A DNA stretch of 64,000 nt from Paraherbaspirillum soli (GTDB taxonomy: Bacteria > Pseudomonadota > Gammaproteobacteria > Burkholderiales > Burkholderiaceae_D): NCBI RefSeq assembly GCF_042654985.1, contig NZ_JBHSMT010000012.1, positions 186,001 through 250,000 on the forward strand. The letters run 5' to 3'. Under the pieces are notes generated by a model. The model was not told where the DNA came from, did not search any database, and saw nothing but the letters and a program-made list of their open reading frames with translations. This document shows, one piece after another, positions 23,739 through 32,950 of the stretch. Position numbers and translations under genes: made by a program. The stretch's first letter is position 1. The number at the start of each line of letters is the position of its first letter.

Positions 23739-25166
23739 ATGTTCGCATTGTTAAACATGTCGCCCATCGCCTTGGTCATCTCGATGATCATGTTCTTTCG
23801 CCGGCCGCCGATAGAGGCCGCCATCGGCGGCGCGATATTGGCCGTCGTGCTGTGGTTGAGCGGCATGACGGTACCGGTGACGGCCCTGATCGGCAGCGCC
23901 ATTGCCGCCGATACTGCCGTGCTGTTTGCCAGCACCGCTTTTGTGATTGCACCGGGCTTGCTGTTCGTCGTTTTGATCGAACGCATAGGCGTCAACCAGG
24001 CGCTGTCGGATTGGGTCAAAGGACTGGGATGGGGACCATCGGCGCGGATTGTCTTTGTGGTGCTGGGGCTGGCCCCGCTACTGGAAGCGATGACCGGCTT
24101 TGGCGTATCCCTGATCGCCACGGTGCCGTTGCTATTTGCACTGCTGGAAAGACGTGTGGCGCTGAAGGTCGCCATGACGGGCATGGCAATCATGCCTTGG
24201 GGCACCCTGGGCCTGGCTACCGTCGTCGGCGCCACGCTGGCGCATCTGGATCCCTCTGCCCTGGGCTCGATGTCCGCCTTCACCAGCGCCCCCGTGTTTG
24301 CCATGATGGTATTGATCGCCCTGTGGGTCAGCGGCCAACGCAACATCCTGGCGTTCGGATTCGGGCTGGCGTTTGCAGCCTTGTTTGTGCTGATCCTGTA
24401 CCTGTTCAACCACTATGTCGGGCCGGAAATTGCCGGTGTCGGCGCAGCCGCCAGCATCGCCGTCTTCGGCCTGCTCGCCGCCAAGCTCAGTTCGCAGACC
24501 TCGATCGCCTGGCCCAAAGCGGCCTGGCCGTACGCGGCCCTGCTAACCATCATCATCGGCCTCAAGACGATCAATGCGATGACCGGTCTCGATACCGCAT
24601 TCATCGTCAAAGGCGTCGAAGTGAGCTGGAAACCGTTTGCCTCGCCAGGCATCGCCCTGTTGATCGTGGATGCGATCCTGCTGGTCTACGCCAACTCGGA
24701 TCAAGTGATGTCGAAATTCCTGATGCGCGCCAAACGACCGCTGTTGACCATCATGTTTTTCCTGCTGATGTCGCAAACCTTGGTCAAAGCAGGCTTCCTG
24801 GATCACGCCAAAGAGCTGTTGAGCACTTTAGCGCCAACCGCACTGGCGCCGTTGATCGCCGCTTTCGGCGGGATAGCAGGTTATCTGACCGGCTCCAACG
24901 TCGGCGGCAACGCGATCGTCATGCCGTCCATTGCGCACCTCACGCTTCCCGCGCACGCGCTGGACGTGCTGGCGGCGGTTCAGAATAGCGCAGCCGGTCA
25001 TGCGGCACTCGGATCGCTCCCCATCGTCGCCATCATCCTGGGACTGGCCAAGGCGGAACGGCAGGAAGAGCAGGAACTGGTGCGCTTCGGTTGTCTTCTG
25101 GCGGTACTTAACTCGGTTGCGGTAGGCCTTATGGGTATGGCTCTGGCTAGCTATCTTGCTCATTAA
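23739..25166 (+). CDS. LctP-family (L-lactate permease type) transporter
   Basis: A 475-residue membrane protein with about 12 helices. LEAMTGFGVSLIATVPLLFALLERR (starting about residue 112) is the LctP signature, and GYLTGSNVGGNAIV near the end is a second conserved stretch. LctP proteins import lactate or glycolate with protons. As the last gene of the diaminopropionate operon, 19 bp after the ThrH-like gene, it more likely moves the pathway product or a precursor; direction is unknown. It is shorter than typical E. coli LctP/GlcA (about 550). Confidence 0.8.
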   Translation: MFALLNMSPIALVISMIMFFRRPPIEAAIGGAILAVVLWLSGMTVPVTALIGSAIAADTAVLFASTAFVIAPGLLFVVLIERIGVNQALSDWVKGLGWGPSARIVFVVLGLAPLLEAMTGFGVSLIATVPLLFALLERRVALKVAMTGMAIMPWGTLGLATVVGATLAHLDPSALGSMSAFTSAPVFAMMVLIALWVSGQRNILAFGFGLAFAALFVLILYLFNHYVGPEIAGVGAAASIAVFGLLAAKLSSQTSIAWPKAAWPYAALLTIIIGLKTINAMTGLDTAFIVKGVEVSWKPFASPGIALLIVDAILLVYANSDQVMSKFLMRAKRPLLTIMFFLLMSQTLVKAGFLDHAKELLSTLAPTALAPLIAAFGGIAGYLTGSNVGGNAIVMPSIAHLTLPAHALDVLAAVQNSAAGHAALGSLPIVAIILGLAKAERQEEQELVRFGCLLAVLNSVAVGLMGMALASYLAH

Positions 25167-25444
25167 AATCGGTCTGAGCCTTGCCAACAAGGGTGCCGGC
25201 CATGTCGGCATCGCATGCTGCTCTTGTCGGGTTTAACTCGCCTGGCAAGAGCGATCGGTTTCATGCCGCGACCCAATTAGTTTGATCACGAAGCGAACAG
25301 TAGTCGCAGAGTTTCGTCCATGCATCCTGGCGCCCCGCCAGAAACTCTCGTCACCACAATCGCTTGCGAATCGCCATACAGCCGCTTATGGTATCGACCA
25401 GACTTCGCGCCACCATCCAAGCTCACAGGATTGGCGCGCCACAA
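25167..25444. other. gene-free stretch after the permease gene
   Basis: Contains GCTCTTG (25211-25217) pairing with CAAGAGC (25246-25252), a weak stem without a clear T run that could help end the upstream operon. No coding frame is convincing. Confidence 0.4.
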
Positions 25445-25482
25445 ACAAAAAACCCGCTTCAGCACTAGGCTATAAGCGGGTT
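25445..25482 (-). terminator. terminator of tRNA-Ser
   Basis: AACCCGCTT (25451-25459) pairs with AAGCGGGTT (25474-25482). On the minus strand the stem is followed by TTTTTTG. It lies 35 bp past the CCA end of tRNA-Ser. Confidence 0.85.
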
Positions 25483-25519
25483 CTTGTAAGTTCCAAGATT
25501 ACTTGGAACATGTTCTTGG

Positions 25520-25610
25520 CGGAGACGGTGGGAGTCGAACCCACGATACAGGTTTAAGCCCATATGCTTCCTTAGCAGGGAAGTGCCTTCGACCACTCGG
25601 CCACGTCTCC
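25520..25610 (-). tRNA. tRNA-Ser (GCU anticodon)
   Basis: A 91-nt minus-strand sequence from GGAGACGTGG to CGTCTCCG with a full acceptor stem. The anticodon loop is CTGCTAA (GCT). A long variable arm is followed by GGGTTCGACTCCC. CCA is encoded at 25517-25519. Confidence 0.95.
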
Positions 25611-25727
25611 ACACTTATTGCAGCTTTACAACTGTGCTGCAGCAAGGTCACGAATAATAACTTCTCATACGGATTTGGTCAATAAACCTAAGCCATTCTG
25701 ACCAAAATTTTTTAAAAAAATTTTAAA

Positions 25728-26978
25728 TCAGGCGTTTTCCAGGCCAAAAGCCTTGTGCAAAGCACGTACTGCCAGTTCCATATACTTCTCGTCGATCAGT
25801 ACCGAGATCTTGATTTCGGAGGTCGAGATCATTTGAATATTGATGCCCTCTTCCGACAAGGTGCGGAACATTTGCGACGCGATGCCAACGTGGCTACGCA
25901 TGCCGACGCCGACCACCGATACCTTCGACACCTTGGCGTCGCCGGTGATGCTGGCCGCACCGATGTTCGCCTTGACCTTGTCGTTCAACACATCCATCGC
26001 CTTGGTATACTCGCCGCGCGGAACGGTGAAGGTGAAGTCGGTTTTGCCGTCGACCGACTGATTCTGGATGATCATGTCGACTTCGATGTTGGCATCAGCA
26101 ACTGCGCCGAGAATTTGGTAGGCAATACCGGGACGATCGGGCACGCCGAGTACGGTAATTTTCGTCTCATCGCGATTGAACGCGATGCCGGTAATGGTGG
26201 CTTGTTCCATCTTGGTATCTTCCTCAAACGAAATCAGGGTGCCCGAAACGGACTCTTCTTCCAATGGCATTAACGGGTCGGTCAACGATGACAACACCCG
26301 CGTTGGCATCTTGTAGTTGCCGGCGAATTCGACCGAGCGAATTTGCAGCACTTTGGAGCCCAGCGATGCCATCTCCAGCATTTCTTCAAATGTGACCGTC
26401 TTCAAGCGGCGAGCTTCCGACACGACCCGTGGATCGGTGGTGTAGACGCCGTCGACATCGGTGTAAATCAGGCATTCTGCGGCTTTCAGTGCGGCCGCAA
26501 CCGCTACCGCCGAGGTATCCGAGCCGCCACGACCCAGGGTCGTGATATCGCCATCGTCATTCACGCCTTGGAAACCGGTGATGATGACCACCTTGCCAGC
26601 GTCCAGATCGCGCCGCACCTTGGCGTCGTCAATCGAACGGATGCGTGCCTTGGTGTAGGAGGAATCGGTTTTGATCGGAACCTGCCAGCCGGCATAGGAA
26701 ACCGCCTGCTTGCCGATTGCCTGCAATGCCATTGCCAGCAATGCCACCGAAGCCTGCTCGCCGGTAGAAGCCAGCATGTCGAGTTCACGCGGGTCGGGTT
26801 GCTCGCTAATTTCTTTAGCCAGACCCAGCAGGCGATTGGTTTCACCGGACATCGCGGAAGGCACCACGACGATTTGGTGGCCGGCGTCATGCCATTTGGC
26901 GACGCGCTTGGCAACATTCTTGATGCGCTCGGTCGAGCCCATCGAAGTGCCGCCGTATTTGTGGACAATTAAAGCCAT
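25728..26978 (-). CDS. lysC: aspartate kinase
   Basis: A 416-residue aspartokinase, the first enzyme of the lysine, threonine, methionine and diaminopimelate pathway. Seen: the N-terminal VHKYGGTSMG kinase motif, TLGRGGSDTSAVAVAAAL (starting about residue 147), and two ACT regulatory domains in the C-terminal third (around TVLGVPDRPGIAYQILG and VSVVGVGMRSHVGIASQMF). The domain order is that of the single-function, allosterically regulated betaproteobacterial enzyme. It is the last of a minus-strand housekeeping run, separated from tilS by a 463-bp repeat-rich gap. Confidence 0.95.
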   Translation of the reverse strand: MALIVHKYGGTSMGSTERIKNVAKRVAKWHDAGHQIVVVPSAMSGETNRLLGLAKEISEQPDPRELDMLASTGEQASVALLAMALQAIGKQAVSYAGWQVPIKTDSSYTKARIRSIDDAKVRRDLDAGKVVIITGFQGVNDDGDITTLGRGGSDTSAVAVAAALKAAECLIYTDVDGVYTTDPRVVSEARRLKTVTFEEMLEMASLGSKVLQIRSVEFAGNYKMPTRVLSSLTDPLMPLEEESVSGTLISFEEDTKMEQATITGIAFNRDETKITVLGVPDRPGIAYQILGAVADANIEVDMIIQNQSVDGKTDFTFTVPRGEYTKAMDVLNDKVKANIGAASITGDAKVSKVSVVGVGMRSHVGIASQMFRTLSEEGINIQMISTSEIKISVLIDEKYMELAVRALHKAFGLENA

Positions 26979-27155
26979 ATGGAGTGGAAAGTGGGCTCAA
27001 AAATGATGCAAGAAAAATAAAAGCAGCCCTGTACTCTACTCGTTAAGGCGCGTCGTGACAAGAGGCCGAAACAAATCAAAACCAACTGCGCTTTGCAGTC
27101 TTTTAAGCTTTGTTCCGTTTTTGTTTTTCATTGCAATTTAGACGCCATCTAATTA

Positions 27156-27436
27156 GTTGAGGACAGAGTAATTCGCTGCGCTACGGCAGCTCTTAAACTC
27201 TGTCCCGCAATTGGTCAGCTTGTTGAGGACAGAGTAATTCGCTGCGCTACGGCGACTCTTAAACTCTGCCCCGCAATTAGTCAGCTTGTTGAGGACAGAG
27301 TAATTCTGTCGCGCTGCGGTGGCTTTAAAATTCTTTCCCGCGGCCGCTTTTCATTGCAATTTATACGTCTTATCTGATCAGTTGGGGACAGAGTAATTCG
27401 CCACGCTGCGGTGGCTCTTAAACTCTGTCCCGCAAT
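27156..27436. repeat. cluster of four palindromic GGACAGAGT repeats
   Basis: Copies at 27156-27212, 27222-27278, 27288-27341 and 27381-27436. Each runs GGACAGAGTAATTCGC... to ...AAACTCTGTCC, so the ends form an inverted repeat around a variable, itself partly palindromic middle (CTGCGCTACGGCAG or CACGCTGCGGTGG). Copy 3 is degenerate at its right end. Further related copies lie at 32868-32924 and 47361-47413; a decayed copy may lie at 27060-27115. They occupy the 463-bp lysC-tilS gap. Variable internal spacing and palindromic ends fit a REP-type family. Confidence 0.85.
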
Positions 27437-27441
27437 GGAAT

Positions 27442-28842
27442 TTAATTAGCCTGCCAGCGGAAGACAATATGCGCCCCCGGCGTCGGCGCCAGATGATGAC
27501 AATCCATGCCGATACCGGCTGCGAACAGCAACTGCTTGGCGCTGCTCACCAGCGGCAAACGCTCGCGCTCCCAGGCCGGCACATCACATGCCTGATAGTG
27601 ATATTTCAAGCTTTTGGTCGGGCGGTTAAGCGCCAGTTTCATGCGTTCGCCGCCGCGACGATATTGCAGTTGCAATGGCTGCTCACGCAGCCAGTCCGCA
27701 GCAATGCCCTGCTCCGCCACGTCGAAATGCATAACGCCGCCGTATGCAGGGAAATGCATCTCGCTTTCACCGCTCCAGCGGAAAATCTGCGGCTCCATCT
27801 CGGATCGGTCGGCATCGTCGCGCGGTGTCAGGAACACCCGATTCCGATGGCGTCGAATATGGCAATCCGGATGCGTCACGCACAGCTGCGCATCGGCTTT
27901 CGCCTCCAGCAGCTGCTGCCGCATCTCGCTCAGCCAGGCACTGGAAGGCATGCGCAAACGGTGCAGTCCAAACCAGTAACGCAGCAAATTATCGATACGA
28001 TCCGCACTCAACAGCCGTAAGCGATCCAGGTCTATGCATTCGCCATCGGCGCAAACAGCCATGTCTTGCGCAGCCAGTTCGATCAGGAGTTTTTGCCCCG
28101 ATTGCATATGCCCGGCAGTGCGCGAAAAACGCTCCTGGAAACCGGAAAAATATTGCGCCAGCACCGGCATCACCTGATGCCGCAAGGCGTTGCGGGCATA
28201 ACGTTGATCGTGGTTCGATTCGTCTTCGATATAGGCGATATGCTGACTGCCGCAGACCTCTTCCAGTGCCGCGCGCGACAGCTTCAGCAACGGTCGCGCC
28301 ATCAGCAGCGCCGCATCCCCAAGCAGATCTGGGGCCGCATTCAAACTATCCATTCCGGACAAACCGGCAACGCCTGAGCCGCGCAACAGCTGCAACAGTA
28401 CCGTCTCGGCCTGGTCGTCCAGATGATGTGCGGTCAACAGCAGCGGCACCCGATGCAGCCGGCATAACTCGCCCAGCGCCGCATAGCGACTGATACGGGC
28501 TGCTTCTTCGACACCGCTTTTGTCGGTATTGCCTAATTGAATCCGCCGCGCATCGAATTCCACGCCGAGCTTGGCGCATGCATCGCTGCAATGCGCGTGC
28601 CATTGATCGGCATTGGGACTAATGCCGTGATGGATATGAAATGCAAATAATTTGATGCCATGCGTGGCTGCATAGCGTGCCGCCAGATGCAACAGCACGG
28701 AAGAATCCAGTCCGCCGCTGTAAGCAATTGCCAGCTGCGGCGACTCGCCTGAAGCGGACTCGGATGAGACTGGAAAAACTTGCGCTGCAATACTTGCCAG
28801 CGCGCTTTCGAAGTGTTCGAAGGTACTTGTGGTTTGTTGCAT
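27442..28842 (-). CDS. tilS: tRNA(Ile)-lysidine synthase
   Basis: A 466-residue protein. The ATP PP-loop IAYSGGLDSSVLLHLA (about residues 38-53) is diagnostic. HHLDDQAETVLLQLLRGSG follows at the expected distance. The C-terminal tRNA-binding extension of longer TilS proteins is present. It makes lysidine at C34 of tRNA-Ile(CAU), changing both charging and decoding. Its ATG lies eight bases after the accA stop; the accA-tilS-lysC order is common in Burkholderiales. Confidence 0.95.
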   Translation of the reverse strand: MQQTTSTFEHFESALASIAAQVFPVSSESASGESPQLAIAYSGGLDSSVLLHLAARYAATHGIKLFAFHIHHGISPNADQWHAHCSDACAKLGVEFDARRIQLGNTDKSGVEEAARISRYAALGELCRLHRVPLLLTAHHLDDQAETVLLQLLRGSGVAGLSGMDSLNAAPDLLGDAALLMARPLLKLSRAALEEVCGSQHIAYIEDESNHDQRYARNALRHQVMPVLAQYFSGFQERFSRTAGHMQSGQKLLIELAAQDMAVCADGECIDLDRLRLLSADRIDNLLRYWFGLHRLRMPSSAWLSEMRQQLLEAKADAQLCVTHPDCHIRRHRNRVFLTPRDDADRSEMEPQIFRWSGESEMHFPAYGGVMHFDVAEQGIAADWLREQPLQLQYRRGGERMKLALNRPTKSLKYHYQACDVPAWERERLPLVSSAKQLLFAAGIGMDCHHLAPTPGAHIVFRWQAN

Positions 28843-28850
28843 TGAGAGGC

Positions 28851-29825
28851 TTATTCTGACGCCAGAACTTCCTTGAACTTACCGTAACTCATCAGTTTTT
28901 CATGACGCGCGGCCATCAGATCCTTGGTCTTGACGCCCTGGAATTGACGCAGCGTATCGGCCAGCGCGCGCTTCAGCAGCGACGCCATCTGTTTTGGATC
29001 GCGATGCGCGCCGCCCAACGGCTCGCTGACGATCTTGTCGATCAGGCCCACTGCCTTCAAGCGATGTGCGGTCAAGCCCAAAGCATCGGCAGCGTCGGCC
29101 GCGCGCTCGGCGGTTTTCCACAGGATAGAGGCGCAACCTTCCGGCGAAATCACCGAGTAAGTCGCATATTGCAACATCAGCACCGCATCGCCGACCGCAA
29201 TTGCCAGCGCGCCGCCGGAGCCGCCTTCACCGATGATGGTGGCAATCAGCGGCACTTTCAGTTCCGCCATCGCGTACAGATTGTGGCCGATCGCTTCCGA
29301 TTGCCCGCGCTCTTCCGCATCGATCCCCGGAAATGCGCCTGGCGTATCGACAAAGGTAAAGATCGGCAAGCCGAATTTTTCCGCGACTTTCATCAGGCGC
29401 AGCGCCTTGCGATAGCCCTCCGGCTTCGGCATGCCGAAATTACGCATTGCGCGTTCTTTGGTGTCGCGTCCCTTTTGATGACCGATCACCATGCATGCCT
29501 GGCCATTAAAGCGCGCCAGACCGCCGACGATCGACTGGTCGTCGGCATAAGTGCGATCGCCGTGCAACTCATGGAAATCGGTGAAGATTTCATTCACGTA
29601 ATCCATCGTGTACGGCCGTTGTGGATGGCGCGCAATTTGCGCAACCTGCCAAGGCGTCAATTTTGCGTAGATATCCTTGGTCAACTGCTGGCTTTTTTTC
29701 GATAAGCGGTCGATTTCTTCCGAGATGTCGACTGCCGAATCGTCCTGCACGAAACGCAGTTCGTCGATTTTGGCGTCCAGCTCGGCAATCGGCTGTTCGA
29801 AGCCGAGAAATGTAGTTTTGCTCAT
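28851..29825 (-). CDS. accA: acetyl-CoA carboxylase carboxyltransferase alpha subunit
   Basis: A 324-residue protein of normal AccA length. Seen: ARHPQRPYTMDYV (about residues 66-78), TFVDTPGAFPGIDAEERGQSEAI (starting about residue 156) and IGEGGSGGALAIAVGDAVLMLQ (starting about 196), the crotonase-fold carboxytransferase core. With AccD it moves the carboxyl group from biotin to acetyl-CoA, the first step of fatty-acid synthesis. Co-oriented with the glycosylase gene upstream (61 bp) and tilS downstream. Confidence 0.97.
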   Translation of the reverse strand: MSKTTFLGFEQPIAELDAKIDELRFVQDDSAVDISEEIDRLSKKSQQLTKDIYAKLTPWQVAQIARHPQRPYTMDYVNEIFTDFHELHGDRTYADDQSIVGGLARFNGQACMVIGHQKGRDTKERAMRNFGMPKPEGYRKALRLMKVAEKFGLPIFTFVDTPGAFPGIDAEERGQSEAIGHNLYAMAELKVPLIATIIGEGGSGGALAIAVGDAVLMLQYATYSVISPEGCASILWKTAERAADAADALGLTAHRLKAVGLIDKIVSEPLGGAHRDPKQMASLLKRALADTLRQFQGVKTKDLMAARHEKLMSYGKFKEVLASE

Positions 29826-29886
29826 TGTGTTCCTTTGATTTAAGCCGCCATCGCTACGTGAGATATCAATATTACTCAGCGATGGC

Positions 29887-30558
29887 TCAATATTCTAGCG
29901 GCACCGGGTCCAGACTGCGCCACAAATACCAGGTCGCTACGGTGCGCCATGGCTCCCAATTGGCGGATACCTCACGGGCATCGCTGCGCGATACCGGTTC
30001 GCCTGAAAAATAATTAACGCTAATTCCTTTGAGCAACCCGAGGTCGTCCAAAGGCAGGATATTCGGCCGGAGCAAATTAAATATCAAAAACATCTCGGCT
30101 GTCCAGCGCCCGATACCGCGAATTTGCGTCAAATCCGCGATAACTTCCTCATCTTCCATCTCACTCCACTGATCGGCGTGCACCCTTTTCGCCTTGAAGT
30201 GTTCGGCCAGATCGATAATATACTCGGCCTTGCGCTTGGACAAACCACATGAGGCCAATTGCTCGTTGCCGGCTTTCAGCACTTGCGCGGGGGTGCATTT
30301 GGGACAGACCAGCAAGAATTTTTGCCATACGGATTCAGCCGCCTTGACAGAAATTTGCTGACCAACAACAGAACGCGCCAGCGTTGTAAACGCCTCGCCA
30401 CGACCGATCAGGTGCAAGTCGCCAAATTGTGGGATCAATTTGCGCATGATGCGGTCGCGCTTCATGAGTTCCACCTTGGCATCCTCCCAATATGCGGGCA
30501 CGGAAAGCCTGGTATCGACATCAATCGCTTTTTGCATACGATTTACGCCCTTCGCCAT
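29887..30558 (-). CDS. HhH-GPD DNA glycosylase, 3-methyladenine (AlkA-like) type
   Basis: A 223-residue base-excision repair enzyme. ARSVVGQQISVKAAESVW (starting about residue 61) is the conserved AlkA-like stretch. The helix-hairpin-helix LTQIRGIGRWTAEMFLIF (starting about 146) is followed by the catalytic Asp in LPLDDLGL. It lacks the N-terminal AlkA extension, as is usual for the short bacterial form. It overlaps the 3' end of cysS by 16 bases; a second ATG at 30537 would remove the overlap. Confidence 0.85.
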   Translation of the reverse strand: MAKGVNRMQKAIDVDTRLSVPAYWEDAKVELMKRDRIMRKLIPQFGDLHLIGRGEAFTTLARSVVGQQISVKAAESVWQKFLLVCPKCTPAQVLKAGNEQLASCGLSKRKAEYIIDLAEHFKAKRVHADQWSEMEDEEVIADLTQIRGIGRWTAEMFLIFNLLRPNILPLDDLGLLKGISVNYFSGEPVSRSDAREVSANWEPWRTVATWYLWRSLDPVPLEY

Positions 30559-31952
30559 TCAGTTTGACCACCCGGCTTGTCTTCCAGCAGGACGCCATCC
30601 GCCAGCAACTCGGCGCGGATCTTGTCTGCGGCAGAAAAGTCTTTGGCATTTTTGGCCGCCAGGCGAGCCGCGATTTTGAGTTGAATGTCTTGCTCGGACA
30701 GACCGGCTTGCGCAACACCGTCATCACCGCCTGCCACGCGCCCCTTCAGGAAATCCTCTGGATGCCGTCCCAGTAAACCGATTACCCCGGCCAAGCCCAG
30801 CAACTGCCGCGCCAGTATCGGCGATTTGGTTTTATTCACTTCATTGGCCAGGTCGAACAGCGCTGATATCGCTATCGGCGTATTGAAATCGTCATTCATC
30901 GCTTCGGCAAAGCGCGCCGCATGCGTCTCGCTCCAATCCAGCGCCAAACCGTCCGCAGCTACCTCTTTCAGCGCCGTGTACAAGCGGGTCAACGCATGCT
31001 TGGCGTCGTCCAGGTGCGCATCCGCATAATTCAACTGACTGCGGTAATGGGCTCGCAGGATAAAGAAGCGCACCACTTCCGGGTCGTAGTTTTTCAATAC
31101 GTCGCGAATCGTGAAGAAGTTGCCGAGCGATTTCGACATCTTTTCATTGTCGATGCGAATGAAGCCATTGTGCATCCAGTAGTTGACGAACTGATGACCA
31201 TGCGCGCCTTCCGACTGCGCGATTTCATTTTCATGATGCGGAAACTGCAAATCCTGGCCGCCGCCGTGAATATCAAATTGCTCGCCTAGCAAATGCTCTG
31301 CCATCGCCGAACATTCGATATGCCAGCCGGGCCTGCCCTGGCCCCAGCGCGAGTCCCATTTGACTTCGTCCGGCTCGGCCTGTTTCGACGCCTTCCACAA
31401 CACGAAATCGAGCGGATCGCGCTTGCCCAGATTGACGTCAACCCGTTCGCCGGCGCGCAAGTCATCGAGCGATTTGCCGGACAGCTTGCCGTAACCGGCA
31501 AAATCCCGCACCGAATAATTGACGTCGCCGTCGCTGGCCTGATACGCCAGGCCATTGCGCTCAAGCTTGTCGATCAATCCCAGCATTTGCGGCACAAAGG
31601 CGGTAGCGCGCGGCTCAAGATCCGGTTTTTGCACGCCGAGCGCGGCTGCATCCTCATCCATCGCCTGAATGAAACGTGTCGTCAACTGCGAAATCGTTTC
31701 GCCATTCTCCACCGCGCGCTTGATGATTTTGTCGTCGATATCGGTGATATTGCGCACGTAGGTGACCTCGAAACCCGACTGCCGCAACCAGCGCTGCACC
31801 ATGTCGAACACCACCATCACGCGCCCGTGACCCAGATGGCAATAGTCGTAAACCGTCATGCCGCACACGTACATGCGGACCTTGCCCGGCTCGATCGGAG
31901 AAAACGGCTGCTTCTCACGCGCCAGCGTGTTGTATATTTTTAGGTCGCTCAT
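30543..31952 (-). CDS. cysS: cysteinyl-tRNA synthetase
   Basis: A 469-residue class I aminoacyl-tRNA synthetase. CHLGHGRV (about residues 36-43) is the HIGH motif and KMSKSLGN (about 271-278) the KMSKS motif; WHIECSAM contains zinc-site residues. It attaches cysteine to tRNA-Cys. It leads the minus-strand run cysS, glycosylase, accA, tilS, and is divergent from ppiA. Confidence 0.97.
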   Translation of the reverse strand: MSDLKIYNTLAREKQPFSPIEPGKVRMYVCGMTVYDYCHLGHGRVMVVFDMVQRWLRQSGFEVTYVRNITDIDDKIIKRAVENGETISQLTTRFIQAMDEDAAALGVQKPDLEPRATAFVPQMLGLIDKLERNGLAYQASDGDVNYSVRDFAGYGKLSGKSLDDLRAGERVDVNLGKRDPLDFVLWKASKQAEPDEVKWDSRWGQGRPGWHIECSAMAEHLLGEQFDIHGGGQDLQFPHHENEIAQSEGAHGHQFVNYWMHNGFIRIDNEKMSKSLGNFFTIRDVLKNYDPEVVRFFILRAHYRSQLNYADAHLDDAKHALTRLYTALKEVAADGLALDWSETHAARFAEAMNDDFNTPIAISALFDLANEVNKTKSPILARQLLGLAGVIGLLGRHPEDFLKGRVAGGDDGVAQAGLSEQDIQLKIAARLAAKNAKDFSAADKIRAELLADGVLLEDKPGGQTEWRRA

Positions 31953-32153
31953 GGGAAGTTACTGGTTAAGGCACAGAAGTTATTGCACGCTGTCCTGACC
32001 ATCAACGCACGCTCTTTACTATTAGTACGCGAGGTCAATGCAACAAGGTCGCCAAAACTCTTTTGCAATGCTTATTTTGATAAAATGCTGCTTTTCGCCG
32101 AAGTATATCACTGCTCAAAAGCGAATTCGCACCACTTACTTCAAGGAATTTTT

Positions 32154-32744
32154 ATGCATCGTACACATTCTTTAACGCGCCGCAAATTTGTTGCCGTACT
32201 TGCTTCTGTCCTGGCAGCAGCGTCTTTGTCCAGTAGCCCCGCGATGGCCAATGCGGCCGACAAGCCGCACGTTTTACTGAAGACCAACATGGGCGATATC
32301 GTGCTTGAACTGAATCCGGAAAAAGCACCGAAAACAGTTAAGAATTTTCTTAACTACGTCAAGAGCGGCCATTACAACGGCACCATCTTCCATCGCGTGA
32401 TCGAAAACTTCATGATCCAGGGTGGCGGCTATGACAAGGAGATGCATGAAAAGCCGGCGCCTAACAAAGTCGAGAACGAAGCCAAAAACGGCCTCAAAAA
32501 CAGCATCTACAGCGTCGCCATGGCACGCACCGCCGATCCGCAATCGGCCAGTGCGCAGTTTTTCATCAACACCGTAGACAATGAATTCCTCAACTATCCG
32601 GGTCGGGACGGCTGGGGTTACGCGGTATTCGGCCAGGTCATCAAAGGCAGCGAAGTGGTCGACAAAATCAAGAAAGTAAAGACCGGCTTCCAGGATGTTC
32701 CGACGCAACCGGTTGTGATTGAATCGGCTACCGTCACGAAGTAA
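32154..32744 (+). CDS. ppiA: periplasmic cyclophilin-type peptidyl-prolyl isomerase
   Basis: A 196-residue cyclophilin with an export signal (about residues 1-34, RRKFVAVLASVLAAASL...AMANA). Catalytic-site motifs: GTIFHRVIENFMIQGGGY (starting about residue 77) and SASAQFFINTVDN. It catalyses proline isomerisation during periplasmic folding. AAGGAA precedes the ATG at 32154; the frame is open further upstream but without family likeness. It is paired with the cytoplasmic paralogue 206 bp downstream. Confidence 0.92.
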   Translation: MHRTHSLTRRKFVAVLASVLAAASLSSSPAMANAADKPHVLLKTNMGDIVLELNPEKAPKTVKNFLNYVKSGHYNGTIFHRVIENFMIQGGGYDKEMHEKPAPNKVENEAKNGLKNSIYSVAMARTADPQSASAQFFINTVDNEFLNYPGRDGWGYAVFGQVIKGSEVVDKIKKVKTGFQDVPTQPVVIESATVTK

Positions 32745-32867
32745 GCGGCGGCATATTTTTCTGAATTAATTGAGATGGAGGAAATTTAGTTGCTCGCCAT
32801 GTTTTGGCGTGCTTAAATCCTGCCCCTCAATTGTTTTACCTTGTGATTTGCACGTTGTATCTAGTCA

Positions 32868-32924
32868 GTTGAGGACAGAGTAATTCGCCACGCTGCGGTG
32901 GCTCTCAAACTCTGTCCCGCAATT
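32868..32924. repeat. palindromic GGACAGAGT repeat between ppiA and ppiB
   Basis: GTTGAGGACAGAGTAATTCG (32868-32887), then CACGCTGCGGTGG, then CTCAAACTCTGTCCCGC: a near-perfect match to copy 4 at 27381-27436. A decayed relative lies just upstream at about 32777-32832. Confidence 0.85.
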
Positions 32925-32950
32925 ATTATTAATTTCCCAAAGGACCCATC

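Noticed and set aside
25211..25252. Stem GCTCTTG/CAAGAGC as operon terminator
   Set aside because: Long loop and no T run; too weak to call a terminator.
27156..27436. Tandem repeats as a CRISPR array
   Set aside because: Only four diverged units with variable spacing (65-93 bp), palindromic ends and no spacer-like unique segments of constant length; no cas genes.
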